12,500 nt of DNA from Penaeus vannamei (Eukaryota; Arthropoda; Malacostraca; Decapoda; Penaeidae): assembly GCF_042767895.1 (NCBI RefSeq), contig NC_091551.1, forward strand, positions 2,555,274-2,567,773. The letters run 5' to 3'. The notes under the pieces are model-generated. The model saw only the letters and a program-made list of their open reading frames with translations, searched no databases and was not told where the DNA came from. The number at the start of each line of letters is the position of its first letter. The stretch's first letter is position 1. Shown here piece after piece: positions 1-10,689 of the stretch. The position numbers were made by a program, and so were the translations under genes.

Positions 1-128
1 ATTTTCTATCTCTCATAATCATCATCTTTCGCATTTCATATATTCTTCATGTACAGTTTAATGTGTTATAATCTGTAGGCCTATGTATTCATCAGCATGA
101 CGAAGGAAAAGGCCTATAGCCATTCACT

Positions 129-153
129 CCCCCCCCCCTCCCCCCCCCCGCCC
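129..153 (+). repeat. Poly-C tract
   Basis: This is a run of C broken by single T and G bases, shortly before the hexamer array. Confidence 0.9.
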
Positions 154-189
154 AATCTCCGTCTCCTATATCTATATTCTTGTCATTCA

Positions 190-460
190 TACCCTTACCC
201 ATACCCATACCCCTAGCCCTACCCATACCCAAACCTATACCCATATCGCTAGCCCTACCCATACCCATACCCATACCTATACCCATATCGCTAGCCCTAC
301 CCATACTCATACCCATACCTATACCCATACCCCTAGCCTTACCCATACCCATACCCATAGCGCTACCCATACCCATATCCATACCCATAGCCCTACCCAT
401 ACCCATACCCTTAGCCCTACCCATACTCATACCCCTAGCCCTACCCATACCCATACCCTT
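190..460 (+). repeat. Hexamer array (CCCATA)n with CCCTAG/CCCTAC variants
   Basis: About 45 hexamers are mostly CCCATA, mixed with CCTATA, CCCCTA, GCCCTA and CATATCGCTAG phrases. A 42-bp higher-order period is visible: ATATCGCTAG begins at 243 and again at 285. Because 6 is a multiple of 3, both strands stay open (PIPIPI on +, GMGMGM on -), which creates false ORFs. The minus strand reads GGGTAT repeated. Confidence 0.95.
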
Positions 461-481
461 CTAGTCTTATTATCCTTCCCA

Positions 482-621
482 TTGCTCCTCCCTCTCTATC
501 CTTTTCCTTCCTTCCCTTCTACCTGTCTTTTTTTCTCTTCTCTCTCTCTTCATCCCTCTCCTTCTCCATTTCCTCCTCCCTCCCTCCCTTCCCTCTCTCT
601 TTCTCTCTCTCTCCCTCTCCC

Positions 622-717
<96 letters not shown>

Positions 718-760
718 CTCTCTTCCCCCCCCCACTTCCTTCCTTCACCCCCCCCCACTC
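482..760 (+). repeat. Pyrimidine tract with (CT)n core
   Basis: C/T-only sequence surrounds an uninterrupted (CT)n of about 84 bp at 630-713, followed by C-runs. The stretch from 761 to 930 is C-rich but more complex, with nothing recognisable in it. Confidence 0.95.
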
Positions 761-954
761 TTAGTACCCTCTGACCCCCACCTTCTGCCCCCACCATCCC
801 AACCCCACTCATTAGCCCAAACCCCCTCACTCAACTCTAGAATTATCAACCTCACGAAGGCTTCAACCCCTTCCCCCTCCCTCCTCCCCCTACTTCCTTT
901 TATTTCTCGTTCTGGAACACAGAAGGAAAAATAATCATGATATTTTTTTTTTTG

Positions 955-969
955 TCTGTCTCTCTCGTT

Positions 970-1044
<75 letters not shown>

Positions 1045-1249
1045 TCTTCTTCTTCTTCTCCTTCTTCTTCTTCTCCTCTTCTTCTTCTCCTCTTCTTCTT
1101 CTTCCCTCTTTTACCTCTTCTTCTTCTTCTTCTTCTCCCTCTTCTTCCTCTTCTTCTTCTTCTTCTTTTCCCTCTTCTTCCTCTTGTTCTTGTTCTTCTT
1201 CTTCCTCTTCCACTCCCCCCCCCCTATTCTTCTCCTTTTTCTTCTTCCA
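955..1249 (+). repeat. Compound (CT)n-(CTT)n tract
   Basis: A 12-base T-run at 942-953 leads into (CT)n at 974-1040, then (CTT)n with CTC interruptions to about 1212, then C-runs. The open frames on both strands are low-complexity Ser/Leu or Glu/Arg products. Confidence 0.95.
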
Positions 1250-1333
1250 AGGCCTGGCGTCGTATAGGCCTACGGAAAATCAGCTTTTGTGTTCATGATT
1301 AGCATTCAGGTGCGAGATAGGCCTACCGTTTTT

Positions 1334-1418
1334 TGCTGTTGTTATTTCTTATTTTGTTGTTTATTTTTGTTGCTTATTTTGTTGTTGTTGCATTTGTTTT
1401 GTTGCATTTGTTGTTATG
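1334..1418 (+). repeat. TTG/TTTTG-rich repeat
   Basis: Degenerate repeats of TTGTTG and TTTTGTTGCATTTG. Confidence 0.75.
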
Positions 1419-1431
1419 CGGGTTACAGGAA

Positions 1432-1468
1432 GGGGGAAAGGGGGTGGGGGTGGAAGGGAGGTGGGGGG
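1432..1468 (+). other. G-rich stretch with G-quadruplex potential
   Basis: It contains at least four G-runs of 3-6 separated by 1-4 bases (GGGGGAAAGGGGGTGGGGG and on). A second such stretch lies at 1763-1797. Confidence 0.7.
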
Positions 1469-1560
1469 TAAGAGGGGTATTTCTCCGACTTTATATAAGT
1501 GGGGGGAAGGGTGAAGGGAGAAGGAAGAGAAGACGAAGGTGATAAAACAGAGAACAATGT

Positions 1561-1718
<158 letters not shown>

Positions 1719-1762
1719 TAAAATAAACACATCAAGAGGAAGCAAAGAAGACATCCATTAAA

Positions 1763-1797
1763 GGGAGGAAGGGGTGGGGAGGGGTATTAGGGGGGAG
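1763..1797 (+). other. G-rich stretch with G-quadruplex potential
   Basis: Runs of 3-6 G (GGGAGGAAGGGGTGGGGAGG and on) lie on the + (sense) strand of the inferred intron. Confidence 0.6.
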
Positions 1798-2014
1798 GTA
1801 CGACAGGGGCAACGTTCGATTCCCTGAACACAATGACACAGCGAAATAATCCTTTCAAAACATGACGAACACTTCCTTTTTTTCATCAGAGTTCACTTGG
1901 TCCGTGAAAAGGCAAAGAGGAAGAGTAGATATAGATGGATGTAGATAGATGCAAGTAAATGTAGAGAGATAGAGATAGATAGAGACAACTATGGATAGAT
2001 GTGAATAAATGTGT

Positions 2015-2041
2015 ATACATGTGTGTATGTGTGTGTGTGTG

Positions 2042-2103
<62 letters not shown>
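2015..2103 (+). repeat. (GT)n followed by (GA)n
   Basis: A short GT run is followed by an uninterrupted (GA)n of about 60 bp at 2044-2103. Degenerate GATA phrases surround it from about 1925 to 2330. Confidence 0.95.
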
Positions 2104-2106
<3 letters not shown>

Positions 2107-2881
2107 AGATATTCTTCGATATATGACTAGATAGTTAGAAATAACTCAAGAAAGTAGATATAATTCAATATCTGGATATAATTAGATAAACTTTTATATA
2201 ACTAGATAGAGATAGATATGATTATCTATATTTCGATATACTTTCACATGATTAAATATAATTCTATATACTTTGATATAATTAGATGCGGCAGATGTAA
2301 ATTAGATAATAGAATAAAAGGATGAATATAAGATAATTGAAATGTTGTGATGAAGATGAAATTAGGAGTAGATAGGACGATAATAAAGAAAATAAAAAGA
2401 GATAAGATGATGTAAATAAAACAATGATTAGATAATAAAATGATCAAACCAAATGAAAAAGGATAATTTACAGATAGATAAGTAAAATTAATACTAACCC
2501 AATTACACATGCACAGGATTTGCATATAAAATAGATATATTATACAGATCTGTATCGATATAAGGTGACCAACAAACATAAAAAAGAATTAACATGAATA
2601 CAGTTACTCATTGTAACGTTAACAGATCTCTACATATCACAAAATCACAAATATACCGTACAAAAAATAAAAATAGGAAAGATAAAGACAAGATTATCTG
2701 TTTTATGTCAACTATATAAGATAGTCACACATATTTCGTATTTTTGATATCATAAAGCCTCTATAGATGATTTGACACAAATTTCTAAAATTTTTATTAC
2801 AGATCCTGTTCAGAAAATAAAACAAATGTACGTGGAAAGATAACAGTTAACACACTCAACGTAGAAAAATAGAGAGAATGT
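2104..2881. other. AT-rich stretch, no gene seen
   Basis: It is AT-rich with loose GATA and TAGATA phrases in the first 200 bp. The minus-strand open frame at 2244-2579 is hydrophobic and low in complexity, with no domain I recognise. I see no RNA gene. Confidence 0.6.
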
Positions 2882-3116
2882 GGAATAACATCATCTGTTC
2901 TTGCATAACAAAAGCAGAAGAGATAGAAAATAGAATAACATCTTCCGTTCTTGCATAACAAAAGCAGAAGAAGAGATAGAAAAGGGAATAACATATGTTC
3001 TCGCATAACAAAATCAGAAGGACAGAGAGAAAAGGGAATAACATACTCTGTTCTTGCATAACAAAATCAGAAGAAGAGAGAGAAAAGGGAATACGATCTT
3101 CTGTTCTTGTATAACA
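2882..3116 (+). repeat. Minisatellite, unit 50-53 bp, about 4.5 copies
   Basis: Units begin with GAATAACAT-like sequence at 2882, 2932, 2985, 3035 and 3088. They share TGTTCTTGCATAACAAAA, CAGAAG and an AGAGAAAAG-type tail. The first two full units share AAAAGCAG and GATAG, while the next two share AAAATCAG and GAGAG, which suggests stepwise duplication. The two overlapping minus-strand open frames are products of the repeat. Confidence 0.92.
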
Positions 3117-3235
3117 CCGTCCAAGATTTGTTATTCACGTCTTGTGGGCAGTCAAGAAGGATATATAACAGATATAAATAGGCTTAGTGTTCAGTGACCT
3201 TCGAGTGTGCTGTTAGGATGTATGTGTGTATTTCA

Positions 3236-3535
3236 ACCTTGGAAGGATGGAGGGAAGGAAAAGAAGGGTAGGAGAAAGAGGGAAGGAAGGGGGAGACGAA
3301 GGCAGAGAAAGAGGGGGAGTGAGGGAGGCATGAAGAAAATTAACCAAGAAAGGAGGGAAAAGAAGGAAGCGTAGGAGGGAGAGAGAGGGAGGCATGGAGT
3401 TAGGGAACCAAAGAGGGAGGGAAAGAAAGGAAGGAAGGGAGGGAGAGAGAGGGAGGCATGAAGTAAGGGAGGAGGAGGGAAGGAAGGAGAACGAGAAAGG
3501 AATGAGGAGGAGAGAGAATCATAGAGTGAGGAATA
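3236..3535 (+). repeat. Purine tract with 64-bp internal repeat
   Basis: Nearly all A/G, with GGGAGGCATG at 3323, 3387 and 3451, exactly 64 bp apart. The rest is degenerate GGAA/GGGA. Confidence 0.88.
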
Positions 3536-3545
3536 GATAGACAAA

Positions 3546-4250
3546 GAGATGAAGATACTCAAATACAAATAGATAGATAGCTAATAGGTAGATTAGCAGA
3601 AAGAAAGAGAGTAGGAGAGATGTTAACTGAAGAATAAAAAGGTTATCAAATATCTTTAGATGGAGATATAAAAATAAATTTATAAATGAATTATTGAATG
3701 AATGTAGTAATTTGGCACGTGAATGAATATGTGAATAGATAAAGAGATGATAGATGAAATGTATGAATTATTGAATGAGTTATCATATCAACTTATCTAT
3801 CAATATATAGACTGATGGATAAGTAAACATATTTAATGGATAATAATTATTGAAATAAAACATTTAAGTAAAATATACGAAATGATAAGTGAGTGAATTA
3901 GTACATGAGAAAAATGAATAACTCTGGAATAATATATTAAAGATGATAATCACCATTATTATCAATGATTTATCGTTCATAATGTTACTTGGAATGCAAA
4001 AGGAGCTATGAACTATGTTGTTTAAATTATTTTAAAATTTAGATTATTTTAAAATGATAATTATGATAAATACTTGTTAATTCATCACACTTTACAGAAA
4101 ATAATAATTGTAAAAAGAGTGATTCTTATTGTCATTTAACATATCATTCATTGCCATTTCTTTGCAACTGATAAAGTGATTCTTATTGCCACTTGCATAT
4201 AAAGTTATTGCAGTTGATAAACATTGCAACAACAAAACCAAAATGACATA
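3546..4250. other. AT-rich stretch with degenerate repeats, no gene seen
   Basis: GAAT/GATA-like phrases dominate 3546-3900. From about 4100 to 4380 there are diverged repeats: GTGATTCTTATTG recurs 57 bp apart (4119, 4176), and TTGCAGTTGATAAA-like phrases recur several times. No coding signal. Confidence 0.6.
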
Positions 4251-4421
4251 TCACGGTGTTTATTTTTTATAAAGCTTTAAACCGGTTTTTGCAGTTTATA
4301 AAAAGGTGTCGTGGTTTGTCAAGTTGCATTGCAGGCGCGTGGGGTTTGTCAATTGCACTGCTGTTTGTTTGTTTGTTGTTTGTTGAGTGTGTTTATGAAG
4401 AAAGGTATATTATCTATTTAT

Positions 4422-4738
4422 CTTCCTCTCCTCTTTCCCCTCCTCCCTTTCCTCCTCTTTCTTCCTCTCCCACCTCTCCTCCTCCTCCCCCAAATCTCCT
4501 CCTCCTCCATTCTCCATCCTCTTCTTTCTCCTCCTCGTCCTGCCTCTCCTCTTCCTCCTCCCCCTCCCTCCCCCTCCTCTACTCCATTTCCTCCTCCTCT
4601 TCCCCCTCCTCATCCTTTTCCCCCTCCTCCTCCTCTTGCTGCTCCTCCTCATCCCCCCCCCCTCTTCTCCTCCCCTCTCCTCCTTACCACCCACTCACCC
4701 TCCCTCCTGCCCCTCACCCCTACCCCTCCCCCCCCCTA
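4422..4738 (+). repeat. CCT/CTCC-rich pyrimidine tract
   Basis: Degenerate (CCT)n with C-runs. Open frames on both strands are Pro/Ser/Leu or Arg/Glu/Gly low-complexity products. Confidence 0.9.
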
Positions 4739-4833
4739 CACACACACTTCCGGTAATGACGTGCGTTGAAGTCACACTTAGCGCCTCAAGTTACACCTCG
4801 AACCACGCAAGCACTCGCACGCAAGCAGGTGTC

Positions 4834-5687
<854 letters not shown>

Positions 5688-5728
5688 ATGAAAGAGTTTT
5701 CTGAATTTCCATTTTTTCTTCTCTTTAA

Positions 5729-5741
5729 GGGGGGGGGGGGG
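5729..5741 (+). repeat. Poly-G run
   Basis: About 13 consecutive G just after the (CT)n tract. Confidence 0.9.
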
Positions 5742-6245
5742 CTCGCCTGTTTGTCTGTTTAAGTCTGTTTTGTTCAGGTTCGTGTTGTTTTGTTTACTTA
5801 TTTGTTGTTTGCGTTTGTTGTTGTTTTTTCTTGTCTTTGTATCTTTCTATTTCTATTTTTGTATTTGGTTATTAATATCATGATGGACACGATTATGTGG
5901 ATTGCTATTATCATAACAATTATGATATCATTTCGTTATTATAATTTGATTTATCTTTTAGATGTCTTAATTTTTTGTCTATTTCATTTTATCACTCCGT
6001 CCTTGTTCGTTTTTTTTTCCTTTCTCCCTAAATCTACCACATTATTTAGTCTGTATTTGTTGATTTCCATTTTTACCCAATTTCAAAATTCAAATTCCTT
6101 CTCCACCTCTCTTTCCCCCTTCTCTCCCTTCCACCTCCCTTCCTTCCCTTCTCTTCCACATCCATCCCTCCTTCTTTAATCTCTCTCTCCTCCATGTCCC
6201 TCCCTCCCCCTTCCCTCCACCTTCCTCCACCTCCTCCTCCCTCAT
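5742..6245. other. T-rich then CCT-rich stretch, no gene seen
   Basis: 5742-6080 is T-rich with TTTG and TTGTT phrases. 6100-6245 is CCTCC/CTTCC-rich and leads into the satellite. The open frame at 5790-6179 is low-complexity hydrophobic and I do not regard it as a gene. Confidence 0.6.
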
Positions 6246-7881
6246 CCTAAACCCCATTCATTCAAATCCCAATTAACCGTTTTATTACACATTTTCCCCA
6301 ATCATCACCCTTACTTATATCCCCCCCCCCCCTTCTCTTTCTCTCCTAAACCCCATTCATTCAAATCCCATACCAATTAATCGTTTTTTTCCAATTTTCC
6401 CCAATCATCACTTCTTACTTATATCCCCCTTCTTCTTCTTTCTCCTAAACCCCATTCATTTAAATCCCATACCAATTAATCGTTTTTTTTCCCAATTTTC
6501 CCAATCATCACCTCTTACTTATATCCCCCCCTTCTCTTCTCTCTCCTAAACCCCATTCATTCAAATCCCATACCAATTAAACGTTTTTTTTTCCCAATTT
6601 TCCCCAATCATCACCCTTACTTATATCCCCCCTTCTCTTTCTCTCCTAAACCCCATTCATTCAAATCCCATACCAATTAAACGTTTTTTTCCCAATTTTC
6701 CCCAATCATCACCCTTACTTATATCCCCCCCCTTTCTCTTTCTCTCCTAAACCCCATTCATTCAAATCCCATACCAATTAAACGTTTTTTTCCCAATTTT
6801 CCCCAATCATCACCCTTACTTATATCCCCCCCTTTCCTCTTCTCTTTCTCTCTCCTAAACCCATTCATTCAAATCCCATACCAATTAAACGTTTTTTTTT
6901 TCCCAATTTTCCCAATCATCACCCTTACTTATATCCCCCCCCACTTTTCTTTCTCTCCTAAACCCCGAATTCATTTTCAAATCCCCATACCAATTAAACG
7001 TTTTTTTTTCCCAATTTTCCCAATCATCACCCTTACTTATCCCCCCCCTTTCTCTTTCTCCTAAACCCCATTCATTCAAATCCCATACCAATTAAACGTT
7101 TTTTTTCCCAATTTTCCCCAATCATCACCCTTACTTATATCCCCCCTTCTCTTTCTCTCCTAAACCCCATTCGTTTAAATCCCATACCAATTAATCGTTT
7201 TTTTCCCAATTTTCCCCAATCATCACTCTTACTTATATTCCCCCCCCCCCTTCTCTTTCTCTTTCTCTCCTAAACCCCATTCATTTAAATCCCATACCAA
7301 TTAATCGTTTTTTTCCCCAATTTTCCCCAATCATCACTCTTACTTATATTCCCCTTCTCTTTCTCTCCTAAACCCCATTCATTCAAATCCCATACCAATC
7401 GTTTTTTTTTTACAGATTTTCCCAATTTTCCCCAATCATCACTCTTACTTATATTCCCCCCCCCCCCCTTCTCTTTCTCTCCTAAACCCCATTCATTCAA
7501 ATCCCATACCAATTATTCGTTTTTTTCCCAATTTCCCCCAATCATCACTCTTACTTATATTCCCCTTTCTCTTTCTCTCCTAAACCCCATTCATTCAAAT
7601 CCCATACCAATCGTTTTTTTCCCAATTTCCCCCAATCATCACTCTTACTTATATCCCCCCCCCTTCTCTCTCTCTCCTAAACCCCATTCATTCAAATCCC
7701 ATACCAATTAATCGTTTTTTTCCCCAATTTCCCCCAATCATCACTCTTACTTATATTCCCCTTTCTCTTTCTCTCCTAAACCCCATTCATTCAAATCCCA
7801 TACCTATCGTTTTTTTTTACAGATTTTCCCAATTTTCCCCAATCATCACTCTTACTTATACCCCCCCTTCTCTTTCTCCCC
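6246..7881 (+). repeat. 16-copy tandem satellite, unit about 102 bp
   Basis: The landmark CCTAAACCCCATTCATTC (with small variants) starts units at 6246, 6345, 6444, 6545, 6645, 6746, 6854, 6957, 7060, 7159, 7269, 7367, 7481, 7579, 7676 and 7775. Spacing is 97-114 bp. Each unit runs CCTAAACCCC, then CAAATCCCATACCAATTAA, a CG followed by a T-run (about 7-11), CCCAATTTTCCCCAATCATC, CTTACTTATAT, a C-run (4-13), then CTTCTCTTTCTCT. Length changes come mostly from the T-run, the C-run and the presence or absence of TTAA. The last unit merges into the splice acceptor of the aquaporin exon. Minus-strand open frames here are periodic artefacts. Confidence 0.97.
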
Positions 7882-7887
7882 CTCTAG
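7851..7887 (+). promoter_or_regulatory. 3' splice site of the first aquaporin exon
   Basis: A branch-point-like CTTAC (fits yUnAy; branch A at 7854) lies 33 nt before the AG at 7886-7887. An almost pure pyrimidine tract (CCCCCCCTTCTCTTTCTCCC) lies between them, with no intervening AG. The branch-like motif and the tract are the same elements found in every unit of the satellite to the left. The branch assignment is inferred; the AG is fixed by the aquaporin frame. Confidence 0.85.
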
Positions 7888-8031
7888 GCTGTGGGTCATG
7901 TCTCCGGCTGTCATATCAACCCAGCCGTGACATGTGCCATGCTGGTTGCCCGTCACGTCTCCGTCATTCGGGCACTGATCTACATCGTGTGCCAGTGCCT
8001 CGGTGCCATCGTCGGAGCGGCCATCTTGAAG
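7888..8031 (+). CDS. AQP: Aquaporin (MIP family), internal exon with first NPA box
   Basis: This 144-bp exon codes for 48 residues in phase 0. Aquaporins are tetrameric membrane channels that pass water along an osmotic gradient. The peptide opens with AVGHVSGCHINPAV, the loop B signature, with the first NPA box at exon residues 11-13 (7918-7926). It continues into helix 3 (about residues 25-47, RALIYIVCQCLGAIVGAAIL), whose Q-C-x-G-A-I pattern is typical of the family. The acceptor is CTCTAG|GCT and the donor AAG|GTGAGA. The exon is GC-rich with mostly G or C at third positions, unlike the T/C-rich and AT-rich flanks. It carries four Cys (residues 8, 16, 35, 37). The GCHINPA form resembles arthropod water-channel aquaporins (DRIP/PRIP type) and AQP1/AQP4 rather than aquaglyceroporins, but the exact subfamily cannot be fixed from this part. 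Earlier exons for helices 1-2 are not in the window. Confidence 0.95.
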
Positions 8032-9223
8032 GTGAGATTTGTGGCTCTTAGCTCTTAATTGCTTGTTTCAATGGGGGAGGGAGGGAGGCATTCGCTACTA
8101 ATTGCCTACTAATTGTAAATTACTAATTGGTAATTTACTTTTTTTGGCTATAGTGGGTGGGTAGATTAGTTTTTAATGTTTTAAATAAAATGGGTAGTTT
8201 ACTTTTTATTAGTCTGTATATTTTAGATCTTAGCGGTCAATAATGGGGTAGTTTACTCTTAATGGGCTGTTTCAGAATACTTTAAAAAAATGGTTTATGA
8301 CTTAGCTGATATTTAATGGACTTTAGCTCCTAAAGACCGCTATTTATATGTCTTTGGCTTTTAATTGGTTAAATTCTTCATTGTCTTCAACCCTTAATAT
8401 TTTTTGTATTATACCCCTATTTTTTATATATATTATATGTTATATATACTAATATGTAATAACATAATTGTTTAAGTTCCGTATGGATTTTGTTTTTCTT
8501 GGGCTGTTTTTAATATATAATCTTTTTTTCCTCAAAGCTGCCATTTCAGAGGTAAGTTTGGTTGGCTTATTAACAAAAGAATGTATTTAAATGGGTTGTG
8601 ATATGGAGGATCCTAAATATAATTCATGGTTGGTCGGTTGCTAATGGTCTATAGTCAGTGGGTTTATTTAACACTTAATGGGATGTGAGTTACGAATTGG
8701 CATAACAAGACATTTCGAAGAGCTTTCTGTACCTATGGTGAATTATGGTTATTTAACTTTTAGTTAACAATATTTAGTGTTATCGTTTGTTTTTTGTTTG
8801 TTTTTTCATTATTCCTCAATGTATCTGTCATTATGTTTTTCTTTTTTCCTTTATTGGGCTATGCTAAGCTGTCAAGCCACGTTTCTTTGGCATATTTTAT
8901 TTAATAGACGATCTATTCTTTCCTATTTTCTTTATATAACTTTTTATAGTAGTATCCCCAACTACCGTGCATAACTCTTATACTAGATCCTAAGTACTTT
9001 ATATTTTATCCATCATACTCAGTCCTTGATATTTAATACTTATTACTGAAGACTTGATCAGTAGAGAAACGCCAGATTAAGATTCAACTCGGGCATCAGT
9101 CATGCGCCTCTTATAGGGAACATTAAAACACGAGATTCATTGTTATTCATGTATTCTTACGTGGGGTGAAAAAATTTACTCTTTGGTATGCTTAGACGAC
9201 GATGTCGAGGCGGAGTAATGTTA

Positions 9224-9226
<3 letters not shown>

Positions 9227-9308
<82 letters not shown>
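9227..9308. repeat. (TA)n microsatellite
   Basis: About 40 uninterrupted TA copies, followed by a T-run. Confidence 0.97.
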
Positions 9309-9309
<1 letters not shown>

Positions 9310-9313
<4 letters not shown>

Positions 9314-9553
9314 TTTTTTCCTCTTTTTCGTCTACTTTTTAAAATTCGTCTTTTCTTCTTTCTTCTCATTATCCCTCTTCTACTCCTGCTTCTTTATTTT
9401 TTTCATTCTCCTTCTCTTCTCCTACTTCTCTTCCTCCTCCTCTTTCTCCCTCTCCTACTTCTCTCTTCTTTTCCCACTATCCTCCCCCTTCTTCCTTTTC
9501 TCCTTCTCCTGCTCCCCCTCCTCCTTCTTCTTCTTCTTCTCCCTCTTGTCTCC
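9310..9553 (+). repeat. CTT/CTC-rich pyrimidine tract
   Basis: T- and C-rich degenerate repeat. The Leu/Phe-rich frame across it is an artefact. Confidence 0.85.
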
Positions 9554-9879
9554 TCGGTCACGTCTTGCAAAACTTAAATGTTTATTATGCAAACGTTGAA
9601 AAACAAATGAATATTTCTCTTTCACTATCGACTATCACTTACCATTTTATTCTTAGTGTTTTCCCACATTCCAATTGATTTGGAAATTTATATAAAAGAA
9701 GAGAATAATAATAATTATAAATACATTAAGAAATAATGAGAAATGAGAAAAAATACTAACTGGTAGCTCTCGACCGTGATAAAGTGCACAGTCATCTTCG
9801 GAGTATTTGCCTTCAGCCAGAATGGTGCTAAGCAACCGAATGATGAGAGGAAGAGGTAGATGAAGAAGAGAGAGAAAAC

Positions 9880-9880
<1 letters not shown>
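9554..9880. other. Intronic stretch of more complex sequence, no gene seen
   Basis: Low-repeat sequence between microsatellites. On the minus strand a short stretch at about 9755-9850 reads as a mixed-composition peptide (TILAEGKYSEDDCALYHGRE) inside a longer low-complexity frame. I do not recognise it and see no splice or start context. Confidence 0.45.
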
Positions 9881-10312
<432 letters not shown>

Positions 10313-10434
10313 GAGGGTGAAAGGTGTTGGGAAAAAATAAAAGAAATAGAATTTTAGAAAGAACGAATTAAGGAAAATACATCGCACATACACACGAACA
10401 GACATTCACTTAGATAAACGAAACACACGAACAA

Positions 10435-10465
10435 ACACACACACACACACACGCGCGCACACACA
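10435..10465 (+). repeat. (CA)n microsatellite with CGCGCG interruption
   Basis: CA copies on each side of a short CG run. The stretch that follows, 10466-10590, is complex sequence with no recognisable feature. Confidence 0.9.
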
Positions 10466-10596
10466 GGTATAAGCCCTATGTTCCCATTACCTTTTTTAGG
10501 GTTAATGTCACTCAGTGTTCCTGGCAGGACCTGGTGGGAATATTCTCATACGCACCACGTAACTCGTAATAATTATGTGTGTGGGTCTTCGAAGGG

Positions 10597-10680
10597 AGGG
10601 AGGGAGGGAGAGAAAGAAAGGAGGAAAGGAAAGGAGGGAGGGTGAGAGAGGGAGGGGGGGGGAGAATTGGAGAAGGAAGA
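10597..10680 (+). repeat. GGGA/GGAA purine tract
   Basis: A/G-only degenerate repeat with a G-run at about 10652-10661. Confidence 0.8.
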
Positions 10681-10689
10681 AAGGGATGA

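Noticed and set aside
190..460. Interstitial telomere repeat
   Set aside because: The unit is CCCATA and variants, not CCTAA or CCCTAA, so it is telomere-like only in G-run spacing.
2882..3116. CRISPR-like array
   Set aside because: The repeats are contiguous, with no unique spacers, in a eukaryotic intron.
4311..4385. Peptide GAWGLSIALLF on the + strand, resembling aquaporin helix 2 or 5
   Set aside because: It lies in degenerate GTTTGTCAATTGCA-type repeats, has no fitting donor, and lacks the rest of the helices 1-2 coding sequence.
4748..4832. Complex island ending CAAGCAG|GTGTCAG, a possible small exon with donor
   Set aside because: Neither open reading resembles aquaporin. The acceptor side is only a pyrimidine tract without a convincing AG and frame.
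6885..7512. Minus-strand frames with a repeated MVWDLNEWGLGE peptide
   Set aside because: These arise from satellite units that happen to be multiples of 3. The frame breaks whenever a homopolymer changes length.
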